Notes under the pieces: model-generated
Database searches by the model: none
What the model saw: the letters and a program-made list of their open reading frames with translations, nothing else
What the model was told of the DNA's origin: nothing
DNA from: Sphingopyxis sp. H053
Lineage (GTDB): Bacteria > Pseudomonadota > Alphaproteobacteria > Sphingomonadales > Sphingomonadaceae
DNA: 64,000 nt
NCBI RefSeq assembly: GCF_001468225.1
Contig: NZ_LNRU01000002.1
Coordinates: 517,225-581,224 of the forward strand
Direction of reading: 5' to 3'
In this document: one piece after another, positions 1 to 9,878 of the stretch
Layout: each line of letters opens with the position of its first letter
How positions within the stretch are numbered: the first letter of the stretch is position 1
Translations under genes and position numbers: made by a program

Positions 1-816
1 CAGCGCGCGGTCGTCGTGGTTCCACGGATGGAAGCCGGGCATGAAATAGGAAAGCCAGGGGAAGAAGCTCTTGCGCAGCACCCCGGGCGTCCCGAGCAGA
101 TACCACCAGATGCGCGCGGTGACGCGCCAGCCGGTCAGGCCGTCCTGACGCAGCAGCGCCTTCATCCCCTTCACGCGCTTCGGCCAGAAACGCGTGGTGA
201 CGAGGATCATCATCAGCGACTTGGCGCGCCAGCGCCGGAAGCGGCTCCAGTCCTTCGTCGCGTGGAGCCATGTATCGTAGGCGACGCCCTTATGCTCGAT
301 TTCCTCGATCGCGTGCCATTTCCACAGCGCGGCCCATTCGGGCTCGGCGCCGGCGTACATCTTGTCCTCGCGCAGCATCACCGCCGCCATCATCGCGGTA
401 TAATGTTCGAGCGCTATCGTCGCCATCAGGTTGACGATCTGCGGGCGCGTCTTGATGAGGTCGAGAACCTGGTTCACGTCATCCTCAAGCTCCGAAAGAT
501 CGTATCCCGCTTCCGCCGCCTTTTTGTTAAAGACGACATGTTCGCGGCTGTGGATCACTTCCTGCTGTGTGAAGGCGCGGATTTCGCGCGCCAGCTTGTC
601 GGGAACGCCGTCGCGGTGCGCCTTCACCGCCTCGATGAACATCGCCTCGCCGCGCGGAAAGGTCACCGACAATGCGGTGTGGAACGCCGAGGCGATCGGG
701 TCGCCGTTCAGCCACCAGCGGCCCTGTTTGTCGTCGCGGCCAAAGCGCATATCGCGCGGGGTGATCGAAAGATCGGCGGGCGTCGGCGACTGGGAAAGGC
801 TGGACATATGGCTCAT
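1..816 (-). CDS. Metal-dependent hydrolase, PF10118-like (partial, runs off left edge)
   Basis: The frame is open from an ATG at 816 to the window edge, so the C-terminus is missing. The 272 visible residues match the predicted metal-dependent hydrolase family PF10118. They carry repeated Glu/His pairs on helices (QEVIHSREH, IALEHYTAMM, EEIEHKG), the arrangement expected of a ferritin-like di-metal site. The substrate is unknown. A second in-frame ATG lies at 807 (MSHMSS) and I see no clear ribosome binding site, so the start could be either. The gene is divergent from the TetR regulator at 864 with 47 bases between them, which suggests the regulator controls it. Family assignment is from motif recognition. 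Confidence 0.8.
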   Translation of the reverse strand, partial: MSHMSSLSQSPTPADLSITPRDMRFGRDDKQGRWWLNGDPIASAFHTALSVTFPRGEAMFIEAVKAHRDGVPDKLAREIRAFTQQEVIHSREHVVFNKKAAEAGYDLSELEDDVNQVLDLIKTRPQIVNLMATIALEHYTAMMAAVMLREDKMYAGAEPEWAALWKWHAIEEIEHKGVAYDTWLHATKDWSRFRRWRAKSLMMILVTTRFWPKRVKGMKALLRQDGLTGWRVTARIWWYLLGTPGVLRKSFFPWLSYFMPGFHPWNHDDRAL

Positions 817-863
817 ACCGTCGAAAAGGGGAGACGGGCCAGCAATAGGGTTTACTTACACAT

Positions 864-1472
864 ATGTCAATAGTGAAGAAGCGTTTGAGTCCCGAGGAAA
901 GCCGTTCGGCGGCGCTCGAGGCTGCGCGTCAGATTCTGGTCGAAACGGGACCGGCGGCGGTGACGCTGAAGGCCGTGGCGGCGCGCATCGACCGCACGCA
1001 CGCGAACCTGCTCCACCATTTCGGCAGCGCGGCGGGGCTACAAAAGGCGCTCGCCGCCTATCAGGCCGAAACGGTGTGCGCGACGATCGGCAGGAAGATG
1101 GCCGAATCGCCGCCCGGCGAACGTAACGTGCGCGAAATCGTCGATCTCGCCTTCGATGCCTTTAACGAGGGCGGCGCGGGCGCGCTCGCGACATGGATGG
1201 CGGCGACGGGCAATGACGATGCGCTCGATCCGATCGTCGATGCGATCCACAAGCTGATCGATGGCATGTCGCCCGACGCGCACGAAAAGCGCCTGATGCA
1301 CGAAGATACACTCGCGCTGGTACTGATGGCGCTGGGCGACGCGCAGCTCGGCGGACCGATGGCCGAGGCGCTCGACCTGCCGCGCGATACCTCGCGCGTG
1401 CTCGCGACCGAACTCATCACCGGACGCATCGCCAAATTCTGGGTCGAGCATGGCGGGAAGCCGCAGGGCTAA
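864..1472 (+). CDS. TetR family transcriptional regulator
   Basis: This 202-residue protein has the TetR layout. An N-terminal helix-turn-helix (about residues 10-55, with AAVTLKAVAARIDRTHANLLHHFGS as the recognition region split over turn and helix) is followed by a variable helical ligand domain with no recognisable ligand signature. The HTH carries the usual L-x-x-x-F/H-F-G end. It is transcribed divergently from the metal-dependent hydrolase. The 8-bp palindrome ACATATGT (860-867) overlaps its ATG, and CATATG recurs at 805-810 by the neighbour's start; either could be part of an operator. The effector is unknown. Confidence 0.88.
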   Translation: MSIVKKRLSPEESRSAALEAARQILVETGPAAVTLKAVAARIDRTHANLLHHFGSAAGLQKALAAYQAETVCATIGRKMAESPPGERNVREIVDLAFDAFNEGGAGALATWMAATGNDDALDPIVDAIHKLIDGMSPDAHEKRLMHEDTLALVLMALGDAQLGGPMAEALDLPRDTSRVLATELITGRIAKFWVEHGGKPQG

Positions 1473-1503
1473 GCCGCTGGCAATTTTGTTGCGCGCGCGC
1501 TAA

Positions 1504-2688
<1,185 letters not shown>

Positions 2689-2738
2689 GAACGAAACACT
2701 ACCGCTGGGAATTTCATGCGGAACAACAAGGATTTCGC

Positions 2739-3533
2739 ATGACCGATCGCAACAAGTTTCCCGCCCTGTTCCTTACCGCGCTCACGCTGGCGTCTGTCCC
2801 GGCAAATGCGCAGGAAGGCAATGAGGGCGGAGAAAAGCGCACGCGCATCATCCTCGGGCCGCAGTTGTCGCCGTCATGGCCGGGCGCGGACAAGTTCAGC
2901 GTCGGTCCCTACGTCGATGTCTCGCGCACCCGCGATAGCGAGTTCACATTCGAGGCGCCTGACGAGAGCTTCGGCTCGCCGCTGATCCGTTCGGGCAATT
3001 TCGCCTTTGGTCCGGCTTTCGGCTTCATCGGGAAGCGCACGGCGTCCGATATCGGCGCCGACCTGCCCAAGGTCGGTTTGTCGATCGAGGCCGGCGCGTT
3101 CGGGCAGGTTCATCTCACCCCCGAACTCCGCCTTCGCCTTGAGGGGCGCAAGGGGCTGAGCGGTCACAAGGGCTGGACCGGCGAAGTCAGCGCCGATTAT
3201 GTCGCTCGGCAGGGCGACGACTGGCTCTTCTCAATCGGCCCGCGCGTGACGCTGGGCGACGCCAAATATACGCGCGCCTATTTCGGCGTGACGCCCGCGG
3301 CCGCCGTAACGTCGGGCCTGCCCGCCTATGATCCGGGCGGCGGCGTCCAGTCGGTCGGCGTCGCCGCGGGCTATCACCGCATGCTCGGCAAGCGCTGGGG
3401 CATCGCGGTTTACGGCCGTTACGACCGTCTCGTCGGCGATGCGGCCGATTCGCCGGTGACGCGCGAGCTTGGATCGCGGAGCCAGCCGTCGGCGGGTGTC
3501 GCGCTCAGCTACACTTTCGGCGGGGACCAGTGA
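2739..3533 (+). CDS. MipA/OmpV family outer-membrane protein
   Basis: The 264-residue protein starts with a signal peptide (Lys/Arg, hydrophobic stretch, cleavage after VPANA). The mature part has alternating polar and hydrophobic strands, ending in LSYTFGGDQ near the C-terminus as in outer-membrane barrels. The pattern of GPxxxxxxPGxD...GPYxDV and a GxSxEAGAF strand fits MipA/OmpV. In Escherichia coli MipA binds murein-synthesis proteins; whether that holds here is unknown. It is 50 bases after obgE on the same strand and convergent with the next gene. Confidence 0.82.
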   Translation: MTDRNKFPALFLTALTLASVPANAQEGNEGGEKRTRIILGPQLSPSWPGADKFSVGPYVDVSRTRDSEFTFEAPDESFGSPLIRSGNFAFGPAFGFIGKRTASDIGADLPKVGLSIEAGAFGQVHLTPELRLRLEGRKGLSGHKGWTGEVSADYVARQGDDWLFSIGPRVTLGDAKYTRAYFGVTPAAAVTSGLPAYDPGGGVQSVGVAAGYHRMLGKRWGIAVYGRYDRLVGDAADSPVTRELGSRSQPSAGVALSYTFGGDQ

Positions 3534-3566
3534 CGCAACACAGGCGCCCATCCTGATTGGGCTGCG

Positions 3567-4589
3567 TCAGACACCCTCGGTTACGACAAGCAAGATGCGG
3601 GACTCGCGATCGAGCTTTAACCGCACCCCTGCCTCCGTATCGCGCGAAACATGGAGAAGGCCGGCCAGACCCGTTGCCCCCGACGGGGTGGTCCGGGGAC
3701 CGCCCGCAAGATCGAGCAATTCTACCGCTTCCTCGATCACGCCTTCGTCGACCAGCAGCGGCTCGGCGCCGTATCGAAGCAGCGAGGCCACCGCGGGGGC
3801 CGATGCGAGTCCGCAGGACAGCATTTCGGCCGAGGTTTCGAGCGACCCGGGCACGAGGATCGGTGAACCATTTCGCAGGGCCCGTTCGACACACGGCGCC
3901 GATTGCGGCTCGACCGTGACCAATTGGCAGAGCCCCTCTTCATACGGGCAGAGTCCTTCCGCCATCGCGGCTGCGAGCCCGCCGACGCCCGCCTGAATAA
4001 AGGCGTGGGTGGGATAAGCGGATCCATCGGCACGAAGTTGGGCGCGAATTTCCAGTGCGATCCGTCCATATCCCTCCATGACCTTGGCAACGACCGGGTC
4101 GTCCATATCGTCGGTCGTGTCGGCGATGAGCAGGGTTCGCACCCCGTCGCTTGCTGCGGCAGCAGCGGCGACCGCCTGGTCATAGGTTCCTTCGACACGA
4201 ATGATGGTGGCCCCCATCGTCTCGATCCGTGCCGCACGGGCTCCGCCCACCGCGGCGGGAAGATAGATGCGAGCCGGCGCGCCGACGCGGCGCGCGACGG
4301 CGGCGACCGCCAGACCGTGATTGCCGTCGCTCGCACACACCAGCGTGGGAAGCGGCATGGGCAGGCGGGCCAGAAAGGTCGGCACGTCATCGTGCCCCGT
4401 CACCGTTGCGAGCGCCCATAGCGCGGCATGCGCACTGCCCAGTGATTTGAAATTGCCGAGTGGCCTTTCGCTTTCCAGTTTCGCCCATATTTTTGCGACG
4501 CCGCATCGCTCCGCGAGCAACGGCAGATCGACAAGCGACGTGGGCCGATCGGACATCAGATCGTCGGGATGCCGGGATATCTGTTCCAT
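3567..4589 (-). CDS. PLP-dependent lyase, diaminopropionate ammonia-lyase-like
   Basis: A fold-type II pyridoxal-phosphate enzyme of 340 residues. The likely PLP lysine is in GNFKSLGSAH and the phosphate/cofactor loop is ASDGNHGLAV. A serine/threonine-rich and glycine region downstream (SDGVRTLLIADTTDDMDD) is typical of the diaminopropionate ammonia-lyase/threonine dehydratase group. It is shorter than YgeX-type diaminopropionate ammonia-lyases (about 400 residues), so the exact substrate is uncertain; threonine, serine or another amino acid is possible. The AsnC-type regulator just upstream, on the same strand, points to amino-acid-responsive control. Confidence 0.75.
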   Translation of the reverse strand: MEQISRHPDDLMSDRPTSLVDLPLLAERCGVAKIWAKLESERPLGNFKSLGSAHAALWALATVTGHDDVPTFLARLPMPLPTLVCASDGNHGLAVAAVARRVGAPARIYLPAAVGGARAARIETMGATIIRVEGTYDQAVAAAAAASDGVRTLLIADTTDDMDDPVVAKVMEGYGRIALEIRAQLRADGSAYPTHAFIQAGVGGLAAAMAEGLCPYEEGLCQLVTVEPQSAPCVERALRNGSPILVPGSLETSAEMLSCGLASAPAVASLLRYGAEPLLVDEGVIEEAVELLDLAGGPRTTPSGATGLAGLLHVSRDTEAGVRLKLDRESRILLVVTEGV

Positions 4590-4695
4590 GTCGCGATTTT
4601 ATCATCGCTCTGGAACGGCCGGCCGTGTTTCGCGACTGTCCCGCGCGGGATTTTGGCAATGCTGCCGCGCGCCAAGCGGATTTTCCGCAATCGAT

Positions 4696-5181
4696 TCAAT
4701 CTTCGGCGATCGGTATCATCAACCCTCTTTTGACCACGCCGAGCGCGACGTTGGTGGTGAAGCGTCGGACATTGGCATTTTCGCTTACCAGTCGCGTCAT
4801 CAGGGCATCATATTCCTCCGTGCTCGGCGCGGTGACGATCAGGATGAAATCGGCCTCGCCCGTCACATAAAAGGCCTGTTGAACATGGTCTTCCGCCGTG
4901 AGCCAGCGGCGGAGTTGCGCGAGCAGCTCGGGGCGTTCGCGCTCGACTTGAAGCGCGACCACAAAAAGGGTCGGGTTGCCGACAAAGCGGGGGTCGAGGA
5001 TGGCGGTTTCGCGGACAATAGCGCCAAGATCGCGAAGCCGCCGCAACCGGCGCTGGATCGCCGACGGCGACAGGGCAATCGTCTCCGCGAGCTTTTCGGA
5101 CGTCGCGGTCGCGTCCGATTGCATCGCGGCCAGCAATTGGCGGTCAAAACGATCAAGGTCGGTAGTGGCCATATTCAGCAT
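4696..5181 (-). CDS. Lrp/AsnC family transcriptional regulator
   Basis: Up to 161 residues with an N-terminal winged HTH (LDRFDRQLLAAMQSDA, then SPSAIQRRLRRLRDLG) and a C-terminal RAM/ligand domain (VQQAFYVTGEADFILIV). This is the Lrp/AsnC pattern, and family members sense amino acids as octamers. Two ATGs are possible, 5181 and 5172 (MATTDLDRF). It precedes the PLP lyase on the same strand by about 106 bases and is divergent from the VOC gene, so it probably regulates one or both. Confidence 0.9.
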   Translation of the reverse strand: MLNMATTDLDRFDRQLLAAMQSDATATSEKLAETIALSPSAIQRRLRRLRDLGAIVRETAILDPRFVGNPTLFVVALQVERERPELLAQLRRWLTAEDHVQQAFYVTGEADFILIVTAPSTEEYDALMTRLVSENANVRRFTTNVALGVVKRGLMIPIAED

Positions 5182-5291
5182 GATAGGCGCAATTTTCGCC
5201 GATTGCCCGCCAATTGACGTCCATCAACGCGGAAAATCGTCGAACGCGCGCACTAGACTGCGCTTTCCCAACCCTCATCTGGAAAGAATCC

Positions 5292-5654
5292 ATGCTCGAC
5301 CATCTCGAAATCCGTACACGCCGCATGGACGATTGTGTCGCCTTCTATCGCACCGTCCTCGGCCCGCTTGGATATGAACTTGCCGTCGACGGCCCGGCCA
5401 AGGGATTTGGTCACGAAGGCCGGCTCGATTTCTGGATCGTAGACGGCGATCCCTCGATCGATGTTCATTATGCATTTGGCGCGCCAACGCGCGCGCTGGT
5501 GCAGGATGCCTATTTGCGGGCCAGCGGGAGCGCCGGCCAACAGGATCGCGCCCCGGCGCTCGCGCCGCATATCCACCCCCACTATTATGCGGGCTACGCT
5601 CGCGATCCCGATGGGCGACTGGTCGAATTCGTCTGCCACTCCGCCGAAGGCTGA
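5292..5654 (+). CDS. VOC family (glyoxalase/bleomycin resistance-type) protein
   Basis: A single-domain vicinal-oxygen-chelate protein of 120 residues. It opens MLDHLEIRTRRMDDCVAFY and has the closing YARDPDGRLVEFVCH strand with the conserved glutamate. The histidines in HIHPHYYAGY may contribute metal ligands. I chose the ATG at 5292 because GGAAAG lies just upstream and the fold begins there; a longer frame from 5214 has no family support. The substrate is unknown. It is divergent from the AsnC-type regulator. Confidence 0.85.
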   Translation: MLDHLEIRTRRMDDCVAFYRTVLGPLGYELAVDGPAKGFGHEGRLDFWIVDGDPSIDVHYAFGAPTRALVQDAYLRASGSAGQQDRAPALAPHIHPHYYAGYARDPDGRLVEFVCHSAEG

Positions 5655-5735
5655 GCGGCGCAGCAACCTCCCTATCGCGGGCTGATACCAAGCTAGGCAT
5701 TGGCGTTACGCCCACCGCGCGCTATCGGCGGCGCC

Positions 5736-6842
5736 ATGAGCCTGTTTCCGCCCGCCTCCTGCCCCCGGCTGATCGTCAAGATCGGATCGGCCTTGCTCGT
5801 CGATCCGTCGGGCGCGGTGCGGCGCGACTGGCTTGTCGGGATTGCGGCGGACATTGCCGAACGGACGCGCGCGGGCCAGCAGGTTGCCGTCGTCTCATCG
5901 GGCGCGATCGCGCTTGGCGCGCGGCGGCTCGGGCTCGCCAAGGGCGGGCGCGGGACGCTCGAGGATGCGCAGGCCGCCGCTGCGACGGGGCAGATCGCAC
6001 TCTCGCAGGTGTGGGCCGAAGTGCTGGGCGCCGAAGGGCTGACCGCGGCGCAGATGCTGGTGACACTCGACGATCTCGAACATCGCCGCCGCTACCTCAA
6101 CGCCGCGGCGACGCTCGACCGGCTGCTCAGCCTTGGCGTCGTGCCGATCATCAACGAGAATGACAGCGTCGCCACCGAGGAAATCCGCTTCGGCGACAAC
6201 GACCGCCTCGCCGCGCGCGTGGCCCAAGCTGCAGCGGCGGGCGGGGTGATCCTGTTGTCCGACATCGACGGGCTGTACGACCGCAACCCCGCGCAGGACG
6301 GTGCCGTCCATATCGCGCGCATCGAACGCATCGACGCGAGCATCGAGGCGATGGCCGACACGGGTTCGGCATCGGGCATGGGATCGGGCGGCATGGTGTC
6401 TAAGATCGCCGCGGCGCGCATCGCCAACGCTGCGGGCGCGCACCTTGCGATCGCGTCGGGGCGCATCGACCGGCCGCTGTCGACCGAAGCACGCCACAGC
6501 CTGTTCGTCGCCGACAAGGGCGCGAGCGCGCGCAAGGCCTGGCTCGCGGGCGGGCTCACCGCCAAGGGCCGGATCGAGATCGACGCGGGCGCCGCGAAGG
6601 CGCTGCACGGCGGCGCTAGCCTGCTTGCCGCGGGCGTGACCGCGGTCAGCGGCAGTTTCGCGCGCGGCGACATCCTCGACATCGCCGGCCCCGACGGGCG
6701 CGTCATCGCGCGCGGCCTGTCCGAATATCCGGGTGCCGACGCCGCGAACATCGTCGGCCTCGGCCGCGACGCGCAAGAGGCCGCGCTCGGTTATGCACCG
6801 CGCAGCGCGATGGTCCACCGCGACCATATGGTGCTGCTGTGA
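5736..6842 (+). CDS. proB: Glutamate 5-kinase
   Basis: ProB phosphorylates glutamate in the first step of proline synthesis. The 368-residue protein has the amino-acid kinase core (LIVKIGSALLVD at the N-terminus, then VSSGAIALGARRLG, INENDSVATEEIRFGDND, and SGMGSGGMVSKI) followed by a C-terminal PUA domain (about residue 275 onward), the full bacterial architecture. The ATG at 5736 starts directly before the kinase core. Its TGA overlaps the GTG of the next gene. Confidence 0.96.
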   Translation: MSLFPPASCPRLIVKIGSALLVDPSGAVRRDWLVGIAADIAERTRAGQQVAVVSSGAIALGARRLGLAKGGRGTLEDAQAAAATGQIALSQVWAEVLGAEGLTAAQMLVTLDDLEHRRRYLNAAATLDRLLSLGVVPIINENDSVATEEIRFGDNDRLAARVAQAAAAGGVILLSDIDGLYDRNPAQDGAVHIARIERIDASIEAMADTGSASGMGSGGMVSKIAAARIANAAGAHLAIASGRIDRPLSTEARHSLFVADKGASARKAWLAGGLTAKGRIEIDAGAAKALHGGASLLAAGVTAVSGSFARGDILDIAGPDGRVIARGLSEYPGADAANIVGLGRDAQEAALGYAPRSAMVHRDHMVLL

Positions 6843-7786
6843 GCGCCCCTCCCCGTTCCGGGGAGAATCAGGACAGGCGCGTGCTCGCTATGACCGGCGC
6901 GACCGGCTTCGTGGGCGGCGCAACGATGCGCGATGCGGTCGCGGCGGGCTGGCACGTCCGCGCCCTCACCCGCCGCCCGCAGCCCGCGCGCGACGGCGTG
7001 ACGTGGGTCGCGGGCGCGCTCGATGACAAGGACAGCCTTGCCGAGATGGCGAAAGGCAGCGACGTCGTCATGCATATCGCGGGGGTCGTCAACGTGCCTA
7101 CCCGCGCGGCGTTCGAGGCGGGTAACGCGACCGCGACGGCGAATGTCGTCGATGCCGCACGCGGTGCCGGGGTGACGCGCTTCATCCATGTGTCCTCGCT
7201 CGCGGCGCGCGAACCCGGCATCTCCAACTATGGCTGGTCGAAAGAGCGCGCCGAGGCGGTGGTGATGGCAAGCGGTCTCGACTGGACGATCGTGCGTCCG
7301 CCCGCGGTGTTCGGCCCCGGTGACACCGAAATGCTCGACCTGTTCCGCATGGCGCGGCGCGGGATCGCGCTGGTGCCGAGCGGGCGCATGTCGGCAATTT
7401 ATGTCGATGAGCTTGCGCGGCTGCTCGTCACGCTCGCCGCCGACCGGGGCGCCAGCATCGGGCAGATTTACGAGCCCGACGACGGCAAGCCCACCGGCTG
7501 GTCGCATCGCGGCTTTGCCCGCGCGGTCGCGCGTGCCGTCGGGCGGCAGCGGCTGTCGACGGTCGCGACCCCCGCCTTGTTGCTCAGGGCCGGCGGACGG
7601 CTCGACAAGCTGGTGCGCCGCAGCCGCGCCAAGCTGACCCCCGACCGCGCGCGCTATATCGCGCATCCCGACTGGGTCGCGACCGAAGGCGCGTGTCCGC
7701 CCGCAGCGCTGTGGCGCCCCGAGCGCGACACCGACGATGCTCTGGCCGAGACTGTGCGCTGGTATCGCCGCGAAGGCTGGCTCTGA
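6839..7786 (+). CDS. NAD(P)-dependent epimerase/dehydratase (extended SDR)
   Basis: A 315-residue extended short-chain dehydrogenase. The Rossmann motif TGATGFVGG follows the first strand, and the second half has the catalytic serine (VSSLA) and a YGWSKERAE motif matching the YxxxK active site. The GTG at 6839 overlaps the proB stop (GTGA), giving translational coupling; a GTG at 6881 just before the Rossmann fold is an alternative. The substrate is not evident; quinone-associated NDUFA9-like or nucleotide-sugar activities are possible. Confidence 0.85.
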   Translation: MSAPPRSGENQDRRVLAMTGATGFVGGATMRDAVAAGWHVRALTRRPQPARDGVTWVAGALDDKDSLAEMAKGSDVVMHIAGVVNVPTRAAFEAGNATATANVVDAARGAGVTRFIHVSSLAAREPGISNYGWSKERAEAVVMASGLDWTIVRPPAVFGPGDTEMLDLFRMARRGIALVPSGRMSAIYVDELARLLVTLAADRGASIGQIYEPDDGKPTGWSHRGFARAVARAVGRQRLSTVATPALLLRAGGRLDKLVRRSRAKLTPDRARYIAHPDWVATEGACPPAALWRPERDTDDALAETVRWYRREGWL

Positions 7787-7864
7787 CGTCACCGGTGCGG
7801 CGTCGGTGTTCGCCCGTCGAAGCGTGCATTGCCAAGGGCGAGCCGCATCCCTAGGTTTGCGGAC

Positions 7865-9847
7865 ATGACCGACACCACTGCGAACGCGCCCAACGATCCC
7901 GCCGGCCCCTGGGCCATCCCCGTCCGCCGCCCGCTGCCCGGCGACGACAAGCCGAAGTCGACGACCAGCTTTCCGCGCAAGGTCTGGCACCTGCTCGTCG
8001 GGATCAAGGACGCGCTCGCGCTCATCTTCCTGCTGCTGTTCTTTGTTGCTTTGTTCGGCCTGCTTTCGGGCCGCCCCAACGCCGGCCTGCCCGTCAGCCA
8101 GGGCGCGCTGCTGATCGAACTCGACGGCATCGTCAGCGAACAGCCCTCGGAAGTCGATCCGCTCGCGGCCTTGTCGGGCGGCGCGCAGCTCAAGGAAATC
8201 CGCGTCCGCGACGTCGTCCACGCGCTGGAGGTTGCCGCCGACGACAAGCGCGTGACTTCGGTCGTGCTCGACCTCGACCGCTTCCTCGGTGGCGGACAGG
8301 TGTCGCTCGCCGAAATCGGCGCCGCGGTCGACAAGGTGCGCGCGAAGAAAAAGCCGGTGCTCGCCTTCGCCACCGCCTACACGACCGACAGCTATCAGGT
8401 CGCGGCGCACGCGAGCGAAATCTGGGCCGACGGCATCGGCGGCGTCGCGATCGCCGGACCGGGCGGATCGCGCCTCTATTACAAGGGGTTGATGGATCGC
8501 CTCGGTGTCACCGCGCATATCTACCGCGTCGGCACCTTCAAGAGCGCGGTCGAGCCCTTCCTGCGCACCGATCAGTCGCCCGAAGCAAAGGAAGCCGACC
8601 TCGCCTATGCCAGCGTGCTGTGGGACAACTGGCTGACCGACGTCAAAAAGGCGCGTCCGGCGGCGAAGCTCGACGCCTTCATCGCCGACACGGCGGGCGC
8701 CGTGAAGGCTGCGGGCAATGATCTGTCGAAAGCGTCGATCGACGCCGGCCTTGTCGACAAGGTCGGCAGCCGCATGGCGTTCAACCGCCGCGTCGCCGAG
8801 ATCAGCGGCGCCGCCGACGACGGCAAGCCGTGGGAATATAACGCGATCCCGCTCGAAAACTGGGTCGCCGCCAATCCGCCCTCGACAAGCGGCAGCACGA
8901 TTGCGGTTGTCCCCGTCGTCGGCGAAATCGTCGATGGCGAGGCGCCGAGCGGGGTCGCGGGGGGCGAAACCGTTGCAAAGCATATCCTCGACGCCGCGAC
9001 CGACAGCAGCGTCAAGGCGATCGTCCTCCGCGTCGATTCGCCCGGCGGATCGGTGCTGGCGTCGGAAGAAATCCGCCAGGCGCTGCTCGCCGCGAAGGCG
9101 AAGAAGCTGCCGATCGTCGTGTCGATGGCGAATGTCGCGGCGTCGGGCGGCTATTGGGTTGCGACCCCCGCCGACCGCATCTTTGCCGAGCCCGAAACGA
9201 TCACCGGATCGATCGGCGTGTTCGGTATCCTGCCGAGCTTCGACCAGGCGCTCGCCAAGATCGGGGTCAATGCCGACGGCATCGCGACCACCCCGCTGTC
9301 GGGCCAGCCCGACGTGTTCGGCGGGGTGAACGACGAGTTCAACGCGCTGGCGCAAGCGAGCGTCGAGGACATCTATGGCCGCTTCACCGGCCTTGTCGCC
9401 AAGAGCCGCAAGCAGCCGATCGAGAAAATCCGCACGATCGCCGAAGGGCGCGTGTGGGCGGGCGGCACCGCGCGCCAGATCGGCCTGATCGACCAGTTCG
9501 GCGGCCTGCCCGACGCGCTGAAAGCCGCGGCGAAGCTTGCGAAGGTCGACGGCGATTTCCACGCCAAATATTTCGAGGACGAGCCGAGCGAGTTTTCGAA
9601 GATGCTCGCCAGTTGGTCGGGTGCCGAAGAAGAAACCGCGGCAGTGCCGCGCGGCTGGTTCGGGATCGCCGCGATGAATCGCCAGCTCACCGAACGGCGG
9701 CTGGTGCAGGATCTGACGATGCTGACGCAGGCGGGTTCGGTGCAGGCGTCGTGCCTCGATTGCCGTGCCTACCTGCCCGCCGTCCCGCGGCCGGGTCAGG
9801 CCGAGGCGAAGGGCTTCTTAGGGGCGCTGGCGCTGTTGCTGAAATAA
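7865..9847 (+). CDS. sppA: Signal peptide peptidase SppA, long form
   Basis: A membrane-anchored serine protease that degrades cleaved signal peptides. The 660-residue protein has one N-terminal transmembrane helix (ALALIFLLLFFVALFGLL, about residues 50-70) and two tandem S49 domains as in the 67-kDa Escherichia coli enzyme. The catalytic Lys is K226 in GTFKSAVEPF and the nucleophile is S427 in AASGGYWVA; the spacing of about 200 residues matches the Lys/Ser dyad of the family. The start at 7865 (MTDTTANAP) avoids an unsupported N-terminal stretch. It is followed by a strong hairpin. Confidence 0.96.
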   Translation: MTDTTANAPNDPAGPWAIPVRRPLPGDDKPKSTTSFPRKVWHLLVGIKDALALIFLLLFFVALFGLLSGRPNAGLPVSQGALLIELDGIVSEQPSEVDPLAALSGGAQLKEIRVRDVVHALEVAADDKRVTSVVLDLDRFLGGGQVSLAEIGAAVDKVRAKKKPVLAFATAYTTDSYQVAAHASEIWADGIGGVAIAGPGGSRLYYKGLMDRLGVTAHIYRVGTFKSAVEPFLRTDQSPEAKEADLAYASVLWDNWLTDVKKARPAAKLDAFIADTAGAVKAAGNDLSKASIDAGLVDKVGSRMAFNRRVAEISGAADDGKPWEYNAIPLENWVAANPPSTSGSTIAVVPVVGEIVDGEAPSGVAGGETVAKHILDAATDSSVKAIVLRVDSPGGSVLASEEIRQALLAAKAKKLPIVVSMANVAASGGYWVATPADRIFAEPETITGSIGVFGILPSFDQALAKIGVNADGIATTPLSGQPDVFGGVNDEFNALAQASVEDIYGRFTGLVAKSRKQPIEKIRTIAEGRVWAGGTARQIGLIDQFGGLPDALKAAAKLAKVDGDFHAKYFEDEPSEFSKMLASWSGAEEETAAVPRGWFGIAAMNRQLTERRLVQDLTMLTQAGSVQASCLDCRAYLPAVPRPGQAEAKGFLGALALLLK

Positions 9848-9852
9848 TAACC

Positions 9853-9874
9853 CCCCTCCCGCAAGCGGGAGGGG
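9853..9874. terminator. Perfect hairpin between convergent genes
   Basis: A perfect 10-bp stem, CCCCTCCCGC/GCGGGAGGGG, with a two-base AA centre sits between the convergent stops of sppA (9847) and the alpha/beta hydrolase (9879). It could stop transcription from both sides, although no T-run follows. The same stem recurs at 38304-38325 with TT in the centre, so it is also a dispersed repeat. Confidence 0.7.
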
Positions 9875-9878
9875 AGAA

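Noticed and set aside
6791..9562. Open frame of 923 codons on the minus strand
   Set aside because: Antisense to proB, the epimerase and sppA; no recognisable domain.
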